Shown one piece after another: positions 29,709-38,783 of a stretch of DNA of 64,000 nt. The stretch's first letter is position 1; each line of letters begins with the position of its first letter. The translations under genes were made by a program, and so were the position numbers. The notes beneath the pieces were generated by a model. The model searched no databases, was not told the DNA's origin, and saw only the letters and a list, made by a program, of their open reading frames with translations. Source of the DNA: an uncultured Saprospiraceae bacterium (GTDB lineage Bacteria > Bacteroidota > Bacteroidia > Chitinophagales > Saprospiraceae); contig CALFUU010000040.1 of NCBI GenBank assembly GCA_937929835.1, positions 1-64,000 of the forward strand, in the 5' to 3' direction.

Positions 29709-30182
29709 ATGAATAAATTCCACAAGGCCTTGACGACAGTGTTAGGTTTAGGATATGCGCCTATTGCTCCCGGTACATTCGGGTCGATAGGCGCTTTCTT
29801 TTGTTGCTACCTCCTATCACAGATCCACGGCGTACAGACTTACAACATCTTGATAGTTGTAGCTAGTGTGCTGCTGACCATCATAGGTATATGGAGTACG
29901 AACAAACTGACACCGGAGTGGGGAGAAGATCCTTCTAAAGTCGTCCTCGATGAATACATTGGCTACATCATCACGCTACTCTTCGTGCCATTTACGCTGA
30001 AGTATCTCCTTCTAGCGCTACTGCTGTTTAGATTCTTTGATATACTAAAGCCTTTGGGTATAAGATATATCGATACACATATAAAGGGTGGTACAGGTGT
30101 AATGCTTGATGATGTCTTAGCCGGTATCTATGCTTGTGCATCCTTACATTTTTGGATATGGTTAGAGCCCCGCTTATTCTAA
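29709..30182 (+). CDS. PgpA-like phosphatase, probable phosphatidylinositol-phosphate phosphatase
   Basis: 157 residues, about four membrane helices. PgpA signatures: APGTFGSIGAF, VVLDEYIGYI, LFRFFDILKPLGIRYID and GGTGVMLDDVLAGIYA. PgpA removes phosphate from phosphatidylglycerophosphate. In this operon, next to inositol phosphate synthase, removal of phosphate from phosphatidylinositol phosphate is more likely, as proposed for the Bacteroides cluster. A general PgpA role cannot be excluded. Confidence 0.87.
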   Translation: MNKFHKALTTVLGLGYAPIAPGTFGSIGAFFCCYLLSQIHGVQTYNILIVVASVLLTIIGIWSTNKLTPEWGEDPSKVVLDEYIGYIITLLFVPFTLKYLLLALLLFRFFDILKPLGIRYIDTHIKGGTGVMLDDVLAGIYACASLHFWIWLEPRLF

Positions 30183-30184
30183 GT

Positions 30185-30577
30185 ATGGAGGCTAAAGTTC
30201 CTTTATTCAAGTCATTCTATAGATCACAAATTGGTTCTGTAGTGGCGACCTTTACGGATATGACAAGTCTGTATTTGCTTACGGAATGTATAGGCATCTA
30301 CTATGTCATCTCTGCGGGTATTGCGAGTGGACTGGGAGCCATTGTAGGCTTTACTATTTTGAGAATGTGGGCATTTGAAAAAAGGGACAAGCCGATTGGT
30401 ACACAAGCACTGAAGTATGGTCTTGTTAGTCTCTTAATTCTCTTGCTCAATATGGGCGGCATATATCTGATAACAGAAATGGGTTCACTACCCTATATGT
30501 ACTCCAAGGTAATTATCGCCTGTCTTATTGGCGTATTTGTTAGCTTTCCACTTTTTAGGTATTATGTCTACCGTTAG
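30185..30577 (+). CDS. GtrA-family membrane protein
   Basis: 130 residues, four membrane helices, from the ATG at 30185 (2 nt after the PgpA stop; a longer start would lie inside PgpA). GtrA motifs: FKSFYRSQIGSVVATFTDM, VISAGIASGLGAIVGFTILRMWAFEKR, and a final FPLFRYYVYR. Such proteins are thought to flip or hold lipid-linked sugars together with a glycosyltransferase; the next gene, overlapping by 14 bp, is one. Confidence 0.87.
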   Translation: MEAKVPLFKSFYRSQIGSVVATFTDMTSLYLLTECIGIYYVISAGIASGLGAIVGFTILRMWAFEKRDKPIGTQALKYGLVSLLILLLNMGGIYLITEMGSLPYMYSKVIIACLIGVFVSFPLFRYYVYR

Positions 30578-31571
30578 TATTCTGATGCCCGTCAAGAATA
30601 CAGAGAAGTACTTGGTGGCTTGTCTCGATTCCATAGTTGCTCAGACTTATACAGACTGGGAATTAATAGCAGTAAATGACCATAGCACAGACGGCAGTAA
30701 TGCTATCTTAAACAAGTACGCAAAAGCCGATAAAAGAAAACGTATCAGGGTACTATCCAATGAAGGGACTGGAATCATCTCAGCATTAAGAATGGCTTAT
30801 AGGAATTCTAAAGGCCTTTACATCACACGTATGGATAGTGATGATCTTATGACGAAACAGAAACTAGAACTGTTCGTCGCTCGACTAGAAGAAATTGGTG
30901 AAGGGCACATTGTCACTGGTTATGTTGAATACATTAATGATGCTTCGACACCATTAGGTGAAGGCTATAGAAAATATGCAGCCTGGCTTAATCAATTAAC
31001 AAAAGAAGAAAACAACTACAAAGACATTTATAAGGAATGCCCACTAGCCTCTCCTAACTGGATGATAGTTAGAAAAGATTTCGAAAAAGCAGAGGCTTTC
31101 ATTCCTGACATCTATCCTGAAGACTATGATCTTTGTTTTCGATTTAGAGAGAAAGCACTAACGATAAGTGCGGTGCAAGAGGTGACGCATTTCTGGAGAG
31201 ACTACCCCAACAGAACTTCTAGAACAGATGATAACTATAAAGACAATAAATTTACCGCACTTAAAGTATACCATTTTGTAAAGTCAGACAAAAGGGACTC
31301 GCATCAACTGATATTGTGGGGTGCTGGACCGAAAGGTAAGGCAGTTGCAAAGGAGCTGCTGTGTAGAGGCATCTCTTTTGGATGGGTAACCGATAATCTA
31401 AAGAAAATAGGGCAAGACATCTATGGTGTAGTCCTAGAGAACGCAGACACTATAATCAATCAGTCAAGTCCTAGTCAATACATTATTGGGGTCAGCCAGC
31501 GCGGGGCACAAGAGGATATAGAGAGGCGACTAGCGTCAAAAGATCAGAAGGAGATATACTATTTCTGTTAG
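30564..31571 (+). CDS. GT2 glycosyltransferase with C-terminal Rossmann-like domain
   Basis: 335 residues from the ATG at 30564 overlapping gtrA. The GT-A domain shows SILMPVKNTEKYLVACLDSIVAQTYTDWELIAVND and the DxD equivalent TRMDSDDLM; YPEDYDLCFR is the acceptor-side motif. The last 80 residues add LILWGAGPKGKAVAKELLCRG, a nucleotide-binding fold like those attached to some sugar-transfer proteins. It ends the operon. It could glycosylate the inositol lipid; donor and acceptor are unknown. Confidence 0.87.
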   Translation: MSTVSILMPVKNTEKYLVACLDSIVAQTYTDWELIAVNDHSTDGSNAILNKYAKADKRKRIRVLSNEGTGIISALRMAYRNSKGLYITRMDSDDLMTKQKLELFVARLEEIGEGHIVTGYVEYINDASTPLGEGYRKYAAWLNQLTKEENNYKDIYKECPLASPNWMIVRKDFEKAEAFIPDIYPEDYDLCFRFREKALTISAVQEVTHFWRDYPNRTSRTDDNYKDNKFTALKVYHFVKSDKRDSHQLILWGAGPKGKAVAKELLCRGISFGWVTDNLKKIGQDIYGVVLENADTIINQSSPSQYIIGVSQRGAQEDIERRLASKDQKEIYYFC

Positions 31572-31578
31572 CAAGTGT

Positions 31579-32607
31579 CTAGCTTTCTTCCTCGTAATAG
31601 AACTTATAAAACTTCCTACCCATCTCGTCTGTTCCTCGTTCTATTTTGTTCTTATCACCGTGGACATAGATGTGGAAATTCTTATCTAACTTAATGACAG
31701 ATCGAAAGAACTTGCTGTTCTTTTTGACAGCTGGCTCTGAGATTTCAAATTCTGAGACAAGGTCTGGTGCACCGGAAGATTGCTTAAAGTTTCTGAACTC
31801 CGATTGCACTTCTTGATCGTTACCAAAAACAGACTCCAAGTAATTAGATTCAGTGAAGTTTTCATTGGCTTCAAAGAATTTTTGAGAAGCACTCATTATT
31901 TCTAACTCTTCGCCTTTCGTGATCGCAGCACCAGACTTTTGTTGGTCACCTATAAAATCCTTAGTCAGCTTGATGTAATGGGTTGTATGGTGGTAGGCAT
32001 CTGAGGACTCTTTGAGTTTTAGAAATTGATCGGACCAGAACTTGGCTTCTGCAGTAGCCCCCTTATCGAGCATACAAATCTTATAACCTTGGGCAACATC
32101 TGTATTGAACACTAAGCAGCCTTTATCTAAGCCATTGAGTGCCAGACCTTCTAAGGCTTTGAGGTCATAGCGGGCTGTCATTTCTACCAATTGCAAAAAT
32201 ACAGAACGTGTCTCTACCTTAAATATCCCAATGGCATTGATCACTTCGTCCTCTAATATCAGATCTTCAAAATAACACACGACCAACTCGCCTCTCTTGA
32301 TACTCGGATGATCTGATTCCTCATAGAGTTGCTCAGTCAGCTTTGTCGCTAGAGCCATAATATCTAGCTCACCTTTGAAGTAACTTTCGCAGAGAGCGTG
32401 CGGCAGATGTGTATCTAAAGCAATATCAAAGTTATAAAAGGAAGGTTCTTTAAATCCCCCTAGGAGATATTGGCAAAGAAGGCTCTCTTTATACTCATCA
32501 TCCAGTTCGAGAACTTGCTCAGATAAGTTAAAGCCTTCAGCCTGGGACTTCTTACCGACATAGTGAATAGCTAGTGGGCCTAGCTGTGTGTTAGAGTAAT
32601 TAATCAT
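31579..32607 (-). CDS. Nucleoid-associated protein, NdpA/YejK-like
   Basis: 342 residues, soluble. Pattern of the family: MINYSNTQLGPLAIHYVGKKSQAEG, ALCESYFKGELDI, LVVCYFEDLILEDEVINAIGIFKVETRSVFLQL, DKGCLVFNTD and the tail VIKLDKNFHIYVHG...FYKFYYEEES. In E. coli the relative YejK associates with the nucleoid; the exact role is unclear. It faces the sphingolipid operon, 7 nt from its end. Confidence 0.8.
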   Translation of the reverse strand: MINYSNTQLGPLAIHYVGKKSQAEGFNLSEQVLELDDEYKESLLCQYLLGGFKEPSFYNFDIALDTHLPHALCESYFKGELDIMALATKLTEQLYEESDHPSIKRGELVVCYFEDLILEDEVINAIGIFKVETRSVFLQLVEMTARYDLKALEGLALNGLDKGCLVFNTDVAQGYKICMLDKGATAEAKFWSDQFLKLKESSDAYHHTTHYIKLTKDFIGDQQKSGAAITKGEELEIMSASQKFFEANENFTESNYLESVFGNDQEVQSEFRNFKQSSGAPDLVSEFEISEPAVKKNSKFFRSVIKLDKNFHIYVHGDKNKIERGTDEMGRKFYKFYYEEES

Positions 32608-32718
32608 AACAAGTACGTACTTACCCCGAAAGTATGCCTAATACTTATATTGTCAGACGACTAATTATCAACAGTCTATTGAAAACTATTTATATGTAGC
32701 TAGCACTGGTGGTAGGAT

Positions 32719-33210
32719 TTATACCTCCTCTCCAGCTAGTTCGTCATCGAATGGAATGTCATTGAGCATAGGTAATTCCAGCAACTTAGATTCCTCTGCA
32801 CTTACATTAAAGAAACCTAAAAACCCTCCAGACGCTTTGGCTACGTGATTGGCAAAAGATTTATAACTACTTAAAAGATGATGGCCTAGATTGTTATCTA
32901 GAAGTGGCAGTATATCGTTAAGCTCTTCTAGTTTCCTAGTTATTAGAGCTTGTCTCTCTGAGACATTACCTGGCATTTTACTGAGGATTTCATGTAGCTT
33001 ACCCGAGAACTCTGGACCAACAGCTTCGTAGAAAGGTGTAAGTTCATTGGGGTTGTTGTATCCTCTTATTTTGGTCACTTTTTCTGCCCAGTCTGTTTCT
33101 TCTTTGGCTATATTGCCATCTGCACCTGCAATGAGGACAGTAATCCAAGCAATAGCATCCTTGGTTGTCTGAAATTGCGACTCACTCAACTTACCGAATC
33201 CAGGTATCAT
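32719..33210 (-). CDS. Hypothetical protein with TerB-like N-terminus
   Basis: 163 residues, no signal peptide or membrane helix. FQTTKDAIAWITVLIAGADGNIAKEETDWAEKVTKIRGY resembles the start of TerB-like helical domains (the ADG(x)I(x)KEE calcium-site-like segment). The rest is helical and the C-terminus acidic. The function is unknown; homologues are expected in related Bacteroidota. Confidence 0.65.
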   Translation of the reverse strand: MIPGFGKLSESQFQTTKDAIAWITVLIAGADGNIAKEETDWAEKVTKIRGYNNPNELTPFYEAVGPEFSGKLHEILSKMPGNVSERQALITRKLEELNDILPLLDNNLGHHLLSSYKSFANHVAKASGGFLGFFNVSAEESKLLELPMLNDIPFDDELAGEEV

Positions 33211-33287
33211 TCCGTCAATTTTTTATGATGGCCCAAAAGTATAAATTCTAACACAACAGTCTCAGATTACTCAGCGCAAAAATTTAC

Positions 33288-35591
33288 TTAAAAGTTAAAC
33301 TTTGCTGATAATGAAGGGATAATTGGCAATTGGTCCTCTCTTTCAAATTTAACTCTATCAAAAAAGAAGATATTATTCCTATTGTAAGCATTGGTGATAC
33401 TAGCGATGAGCTCAAGGTTTCTAGTTGCAGAGAACTTCACTGTTTTTTGCAAAGAAAGATCCAATCTGTGGTAAGATGGTAACCTGCCCCCATTTCTTAC
33501 ATCGGAGAAGATGATACCGATATTAGAAGGATTGTCGGTCTCATAATCTGTACCGACACCATCCTCGAAGGTGATATTGTCATAAAAGGCTACTGTCTGC
33601 GTAAATGGAAATCCTGAACCAAAGTTCCATCTCAATGAGAACAAGAAATCTTTATCCTGCCCAAAAGTATAGGTCGTCAAGAAATTAACATTGTGTCTCC
33701 TATCAAATACTGTAGGAAATTCTTGCTCTCCATCAAACCTGTTTACAAAACCAAGAGAATAGGTCGCCCATACATAAAAGGAAGACGTTTCATATTTGGC
33801 TGAAAAATCTACCCCGTAAGCGTCGCCTATTTCAGTAGCAAATTGTGGCTGGCTCACTCTCGTCTTGTTTCTATTGATGACAACTAGCTGAGTGAAATCC
33901 TTGATAAATCCTTCTACATTCAATTGTAAGCCAGCACCTATGTCTTTTTCAAAACCAGCTAGCAAGTGTCTTGCAGTTTGAAGTTTAGTAGAAACTGGGT
34001 TACCATCAAAGTCATTAAATGAAGATTCTGGCCCCGAAATAAATCCACTGAATAAGTTGACCACATCTCTTTCATTAGATGTGGATATAAGATTTTGACT
34101 GTACAAACCTGCTCCTGCCTTAAATCTCAAATCATCCAATATATTAATCTTCAGCGCTAATCTTGGCTCTAGATAAAACTCACCTAGGGAGGCATAATAT
34201 GGCACTCTAAGACCTGGCTCTATAACAACTCTATCCCAAGCTTTCCTGTATGAAAGAAAACCTGCTATCTCTGTAGTATTCTGATTTTCACTTAAACGGA
34301 CACCAAAGGGGTTGGTAAATTCGAAGTCTGTACTGATACTCTTTATATCGATACCATATCGTACCGTCGACTCATTGGTCAGATACTTGAATTCTAAATT
34401 GAGGTTACCCTCGTTGATAGCACTTCTTCTTGGTATATTGTCAGAATCGATTATACCTATTTCATAACCTGTAAAGCCTACTAAGCCCGATAGTGTCAGA
34501 GCACTTGCATTGGGTAGCAAGTCAAAAATTAATCCCCCGCCTCTATTGTTCCAGTCGATACGGGCAATCTCAGGGTCATCGAAAGTATCATCAAAGTTAA
34601 AACCGAAGAAACTAAACTTCGAGCCCTTAGGTGTGAGGTAAGAGAGCTTACCATATGTGTCTGTAAAATTGTAGGGTAGCCCTAAAGTATCATTATCAGC
34701 AGCATAACTATACAGAGATCTGGAAACATCTTGTATGATAGATTTCTTTCCAGTTAGCATAAAGGTAAGGTTGCTACCATCCTCGCTTTTTATTAACGGC
34801 CCTTCCAACAATACTTTTCCTAGAAAAGGACTCAAGGAAACTTGGCCTCCGAGATGCTTAGTACTGCCCTCTCTTGTATTGATATCGACAACTGCTGATA
34901 TCCTGCCTCCGTGCTCAGCGCCAAAAGCACCTGTAAGCACATCAACATTTCGTATCGCCTCTGTCTCAAAAGTCGAGAAGAATCCAATACTGTGAAATGG
35001 ATTGTAAATCGTCAATCCATCCAACAGAATCTCATTTTGTATAGGCGATCCTCCTCTGATAAATATCTGACCTCCTTGATCACCTGTAGAGATTATACCA
35101 GGAACTACCTGCAGGTATTGTAAGATGTCAGCCTCACCACCTGTGGATGGTAGTGCTTTGATTTGTTTCTTTGACACCTTCAATTCAGAAATTCTAACCT
35201 CAGTCTTAGCTTGTTGCCGCTCTGCAGAAATATCTACAACACCAAGTGTGATACCCCCTTTGGCCATCTCGACTTTATAGTAATTGATCTTCGTCTTCTT
35301 GACCTCTATGGGCAGAATCATATCTTCATACCCAATAAAAGTGACTAATAACGACCCTTCTCCTAAAGGCAAGTCGGTTAAGGTAAAAAAGCCATTTTCA
35401 TCCGTGTTGGTCCCCATTATAGTGCCTTCAAGGGATATCGTCGCAAACGGAACTTCCTCACCAGTCTCTGCATCGTACACATGACCTCTAATAGATCCGA
35501 CATCCGCATTTTGAGCATTGGCAACTGTCACAAAACAACAAAATACCAGAGCCCAACTCATTACAGATCTGAAGATTCCTTGTATACACAT
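33288..35591 (-). CDS. TonB-dependent outer-membrane receptor
   Basis: 767 residues from ATG 35591, chosen because the longer reading starts inside the -7 box at 35622-35629. The signal peptide ends at VANAQ. A carboxypeptidase-like CarboxypepD_reg domain (about 30-110: IRGHVYDAETGEEVPFATISLEG), a plug domain (about 130-230: ILQYLQVVPGIISTGDQGGQIFIRGGSPIQNEILLDG) and a beta-barrel follow. There is no SusD partner, so the substrate is not a Sus-type glycan by context; it cannot be told. Confidence 0.9.
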   Translation of the reverse strand: MCIQGIFRSVMSWALVFCCFVTVANAQNADVGSIRGHVYDAETGEEVPFATISLEGTIMGTNTDENGFFTLTDLPLGEGSLLVTFIGYEDMILPIEVKKTKINYYKVEMAKGGITLGVVDISAERQQAKTEVRISELKVSKKQIKALPSTGGEADILQYLQVVPGIISTGDQGGQIFIRGGSPIQNEILLDGLTIYNPFHSIGFFSTFETEAIRNVDVLTGAFGAEHGGRISAVVDINTREGSTKHLGGQVSLSPFLGKVLLEGPLIKSEDGSNLTFMLTGKKSIIQDVSRSLYSYAADNDTLGLPYNFTDTYGKLSYLTPKGSKFSFFGFNFDDTFDDPEIARIDWNNRGGGLIFDLLPNASALTLSGLVGFTGYEIGIIDSDNIPRRSAINEGNLNLEFKYLTNESTVRYGIDIKSISTDFEFTNPFGVRLSENQNTTEIAGFLSYRKAWDRVVIEPGLRVPYYASLGEFYLEPRLALKINILDDLRFKAGAGLYSQNLISTSNERDVVNLFSGFISGPESSFNDFDGNPVSTKLQTARHLLAGFEKDIGAGLQLNVEGFIKDFTQLVVINRNKTRVSQPQFATEIGDAYGVDFSAKYETSSFYVWATYSLGFVNRFDGEQEFPTVFDRRHNVNFLTTYTFGQDKDFLFSLRWNFGSGFPFTQTVAFYDNITFEDGVGTDYETDNPSNIGIIFSDVRNGGRLPSYHRLDLSLQKTVKFSATRNLELIASITNAYNRNNIFFFDRVKFEREDQLPIIPSLSAKFNF

Positions 35592-35621
35592 ATATATGAT
35601 AATGGCTATTTTAAAAAGCCC

Positions 35622-35629
35622 CAAAAGTA
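35622..35629 (-). promoter_or_regulatory. -7 element TACTTTTG of the TonB receptor gene
   Basis: Perfect TAnnTTTG on the minus strand, 30 nt before ATG 35591; decides the start. Confidence 0.5.
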
Positions 35630-35720
35630 CACATTAATAGACACCTTATAGTCCTTAGTAAGGCAACCAAGTACGACAATAGCATATGATTTGCTTAAGT
35701 TATAATCTATCTTCGTCTAT

Positions 35721-36167
35721 ATGAAAAAGAAAATCCTTTTGGCCGTAGTCATATTCTTAGTTATAATTCAATTTGTGCCCATATCTAAAACCAACCCTCC
35801 GGTGCTCGAAGGCCAAACACTAAGCTCCTCAATAGAACCCTCTGTGACGCCACAGGTGCTGTCCTTGCTCAAATGTGCTTGTTACGATTGTCATTCTAAT
35901 GAGACAACCTACCCTAATTATACCCGAGCACAGCCCTTAGGTTGGTGGATAAAAGGTCATATAAAAGCGGGTAGAGAAAAACTCAACTTCTCAGAATGGG
36001 CTACTTACTCAGCCAAAGAACAAATCAAACAGGCTCAAAAGTGTATAGAAGTGATGGAGCAAGGGAGAATGCCTATGAAATCTTATACGTGGATGCATCC
36101 AAAAGGGAAACTGTCAGATCAAGAGGAAAAGATATTGCTGGATTTTTTTGAGAATCTAGGTGACTAG
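35721..36167 (+). CDS. Haem-binding domain protein (single c-type haem site)
   Basis: 148 residues. The N-terminal hydrophobic segment (LLAVVIFLVIIQFVPI) anchors or exports it. The haem-attachment motif is CYDCHSNETTYPNYT, with the second half PLGWWIKGHIKAGREKLNFSEWA typical of the Haem_bd family found in Bacteroidota. A Met in RMPMKSY may be the distal ligand. Likely periplasmic electron transfer. It ends 2 nt before the convergent amidase gene. Confidence 0.88.
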   Translation: MKKKILLAVVIFLVIIQFVPISKTNPPVLEGQTLSSSIEPSVTPQVLSLLKCACYDCHSNETTYPNYTRAQPLGWWIKGHIKAGREKLNFSEWATYSAKEQIKQAQKCIEVMEQGRMPMKSYTWMHPKGKLSDQEEKILLDFFENLGD

Positions 36168-36169
36168 CC

Positions 36170-36937
36170 TTAAGGCTCAAGACTGAAGGCATCTCGATCT
36201 CTGAGAAAAGGAAACTTAGTTCTGAAAGCTTGTATATCTGCAATACTGATGGTGCCATATAGTATTGATTCTCCTTCTGCGGTGGCTAGATAATGCCCAT
36301 CTGGTGCTAGTAAGGCACTATAACCCGTGTAGGTGTTAGACCATAAATCCTGTCCTACACAATTGCACCCTATCACAAAGGCTTGATTTTCGATTGCTCT
36401 TGCCCTAAGCAAGGTCTGCCAAGCATCAATCCGCTTATCTGGCCAATTGGCCACATAGACTAACATATCGTAGTCTGTATCATTTCTCGACCAAACAGGA
36501 AAACGAAGATCATAACATACTTGTAATCTCAAGGTAAAACCCTTTATAATGATCTCCTTTCTTTCTGTTCCGCCATTGAAGGATCTGTCCTCTCCAGCAA
36601 AAGCAAATAAGTGTCTCTTATCATACGTCTCTATCAAGCCTGCTGGTCCTACACAGTATAACCTATTATAGCATTTATCCTCTTGCTGCGTTATCAATGA
36701 GCCGATAATAACAGCGTCTTGCTGTGCTGCCCACTCTTGCATTAGGCCGAGCGCTGTAGGTGTATATGGGTGATAGCGATGGGCCATCATCGTAAATCCT
36801 GTAGACCACATCTCAGGTAGGACAATAAGATCTACATCTTTTATTCCTTTTATCAGTTCTGAAATATGCTCCAGATTGGCATCGACCTTATGCCATTGTA
36901 ATTGGGCTTGTACGACTGCTATTCTTAACTCAGACAT
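36170..36937 (-). CDS. Carbon-nitrogen hydrolase, omega-amidase (YafV-like)
   Basis: 255 residues, nitrilase fold. The catalytic triad Glu42 (VLPEMWSTGF), Lys107 (YDKRHLF) and Cys141 (QVCYDLRFP) is intact. Members of this branch hydrolyse alpha-ketoglutaramate or similar omega-amides. It follows the GWxTD gene with a gap of 2 nt and is the last of four genes on the minus strand. Confidence 0.9.
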   Translation of the reverse strand: MSELRIAVVQAQLQWHKVDANLEHISELIKGIKDVDLIVLPEMWSTGFTMMAHRYHPYTPTALGLMQEWAAQQDAVIIGSLITQQEDKCYNRLYCVGPAGLIETYDKRHLFAFAGEDRSFNGGTERKEIIIKGFTLRLQVCYDLRFPVWSRNDTDYDMLVYVANWPDKRIDAWQTLLRARAIENQAFVIGCNCVGQDLWSNTYTGYSALLAPDGHYLATAEGESILYGTISIADIQAFRTKFPFLRDRDAFSLEP

Positions 36938-36939
36938 CG

Positions 36940-38394
36940 TTAGTTATCGGAGAAGTATCGTCTTGCATTTCTGTTTATGGCATCATTGACAGTAGTGCCT
37001 GTAAGATGATCACTATCTGCGGGAGCAAATCTGTCAGCTTTATAGAGTTCTACTTCCCATCGAGGATTCTGCAACTCGCCTCTACAGTTAGAGTGTAGCA
37101 GTCTATAATCATTGGGAGCCAAGCCAATATTGTAGAACAAAAACTTGACACCAGTTTGATTGGTCTCAGGTAAGTGGTTATATATCCATATCTCATAAGG
37201 TGGAGCAGAGGGTTCATCAAGGACCTCTATCAGATCGTCAGGTCTTCCATATTTTAAAAACATATAGCCTCTATCCGTCTCAAATCCGTGTCCAAGGGTG
37301 GCAGTAAATTTTCTATCGACAGCCCTGGCTACTTCCATATACTTATCAAATACTTCTTTGGCATTTCCTTGAGATCTCGTAGTCCAAAAGTTATACAAGA
37401 AATACTTCTTTGCATCTATGTTATCACTCCAGACTAGGTCGTTGAGAATGGCATTCTGCGTATTGGGCACAAGTGGAAAGATGGCTTTTAGATTATAATT
37501 GAGCTCACCATCATCCATTGTTTGCACAAATGAAGTTTCAAACTTAGAATCTCCATTATACTGTACAGCGTAATCTGTGTAAGGATGATAGACCGTAAAG
37601 GGCCTTTCTCTCCTTGTTAGCGTTGCTTTTTCTTTATTGACAACCTCTAGTACGAAAGTGTAATTACCTGATTCAAGATTTTCTATTTCAAAATTTTCAA
37701 AAGCTACTGGATTCTTTGTCTTTGAAATTTTCTTAAAGCCTGGCTGTGTCTTTGGTATAAGCGTGCTGGCCTCCATCACGTAGTACATGTAGTAGATATC
37801 CTGCTCTACACCGTCGGCACCATACAACTCTGCAAAGAAATACAATTGGTTATTATCTGGGCCGAATGATTCAAAAATCAATGGTTCGAAAGAGAAACTC
37901 GCTTTAGAGAATGCAAGTTTATTGGACTCCATGGAGACTTCGTTTAACAATAAAACATCAGAGAGCACAAGGGGCTCTGCGAAATCTGTCAGTCTTATCT
38001 TCTCTCTATGGAGAAAGGTATCTTGTGTTTGATTGAGATCGACATACTGTAACTCCATATTGTAGATGCCAGGGTCCAGCCTGAAACGGCGCAAGTCCCA
38101 ATAATCTATAACCCTAATTGATTCAGGACTGTTGACCTGGTACTTCTCTGCTAGCTTTATTTGGTTTCTTTCATCTTTGATGACAACTAGAAACTCTACA
38201 CTAGAATTCAATAAACTATCCTCTTCACTAACGCTAAGAAACTGAGTAGTACCGCCTATTATCCTACTGTATATTTCTATATATGGACCATCTTGATAAT
38301 ATCCTAGGCACGAGACACTCACATCTATTGCCTTGATACAACTTGAAATACAAAGAAAAAAAGCTATTATTAGAACTGAGCGAGTCATTATCAT
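36940..38394 (-). CDS. GWxTD-domain exported protein
   Basis: 484 residues. Signal peptide to about residue 22 (lipoprotein-like CISSC but Cys spacing uncertain). Beta-rich repeats fill the first 290 residues; the C-terminal GWxTD-type domain has FWTTRSQGNAKEVFDKYMEVARAVDRKF, FETDRGYMFLKYGRPDDL and PYEIWIYNHL. The GWxTD name motif itself is degenerate here. The function of the domain is not known; it is common in Bacteroidota and Acidobacteria. It overlaps its upstream neighbour by 4 bp. Confidence 0.82.
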   Translation of the reverse strand: MIMTRSVLIIAFFLCISSCIKAIDVSVSCLGYYQDGPYIEIYSRIIGGTTQFLSVSEEDSLLNSSVEFLVVIKDERNQIKLAEKYQVNSPESIRVIDYWDLRRFRLDPGIYNMELQYVDLNQTQDTFLHREKIRLTDFAEPLVLSDVLLLNEVSMESNKLAFSKASFSFEPLIFESFGPDNNQLYFFAELYGADGVEQDIYYMYYVMEASTLIPKTQPGFKKISKTKNPVAFENFEIENLESGNYTFVLEVVNKEKATLTRRERPFTVYHPYTDYAVQYNGDSKFETSFVQTMDDGELNYNLKAIFPLVPNTQNAILNDLVWSDNIDAKKYFLYNFWTTRSQGNAKEVFDKYMEVARAVDRKFTATLGHGFETDRGYMFLKYGRPDDLIEVLDEPSAPPYEIWIYNHLPETNQTGVKFLFYNIGLAPNDYRLLHSNCRGELQNPRWEVELYKADRFAPADSDHLTGTTVNDAINRNARRYFSDN

Positions 38395-38783
38395 TCTGCG
38401 GGTGTCATAATTAGTCTAAACTCAAAGTTTCTAAATTTTGTCGACAATTTCAGTGTATCCGATGTCACTTCAGAGACAAGGTACTTGGTGGGTCTCGGTG
38501 TAGCGACCCTTACCGTATTATTTCTTAGTTCAAATGGGTAAGCCTTGGGATCGCCAAATATATTGGTCGTAAATGTTCCCTCTTCTGACATTGTAACCTT
38601 ACCGTTATCCAACAACCGCGTAATCTGACCATCCCTGTAAGCTTTGGCAATTTCCCACTTACCGTGGAGATCCACTTCACTGATAGATGTATCGACCTTG
38701 GGTATTGGATTGCTGTCTCCCTTACAACTGTGCAGAATTAAGGCAAAGGCACAAATTATTAAAGTATAAAATGGTGTTCTCAT
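38391..38783 (-). CDS. Small lipoprotein, lipocalin-like
   Basis: 130 residues with lipobox LILHS|C (Cys20). The mature part begins LHGKWEIAKAYRDGQITRLL and continues in short beta-strands ending FEFRLIMT, the layout of small lipocalin-like lipoproteins. It overlaps both neighbours by 4 bp, so it belongs to the same operon. No ligand can be told. Confidence 0.72.
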   Translation of the reverse strand: MRTPFYTLIICAFALILHSCKGDSNPIPKVDTSISEVDLHGKWEIAKAYRDGQITRLLDNGKVTMSEEGTFTTNIFGDPKAYPFELRNNTVRVATPRPTKYLVSEVTSDTLKLSTKFRNFEFRLIMTPAE

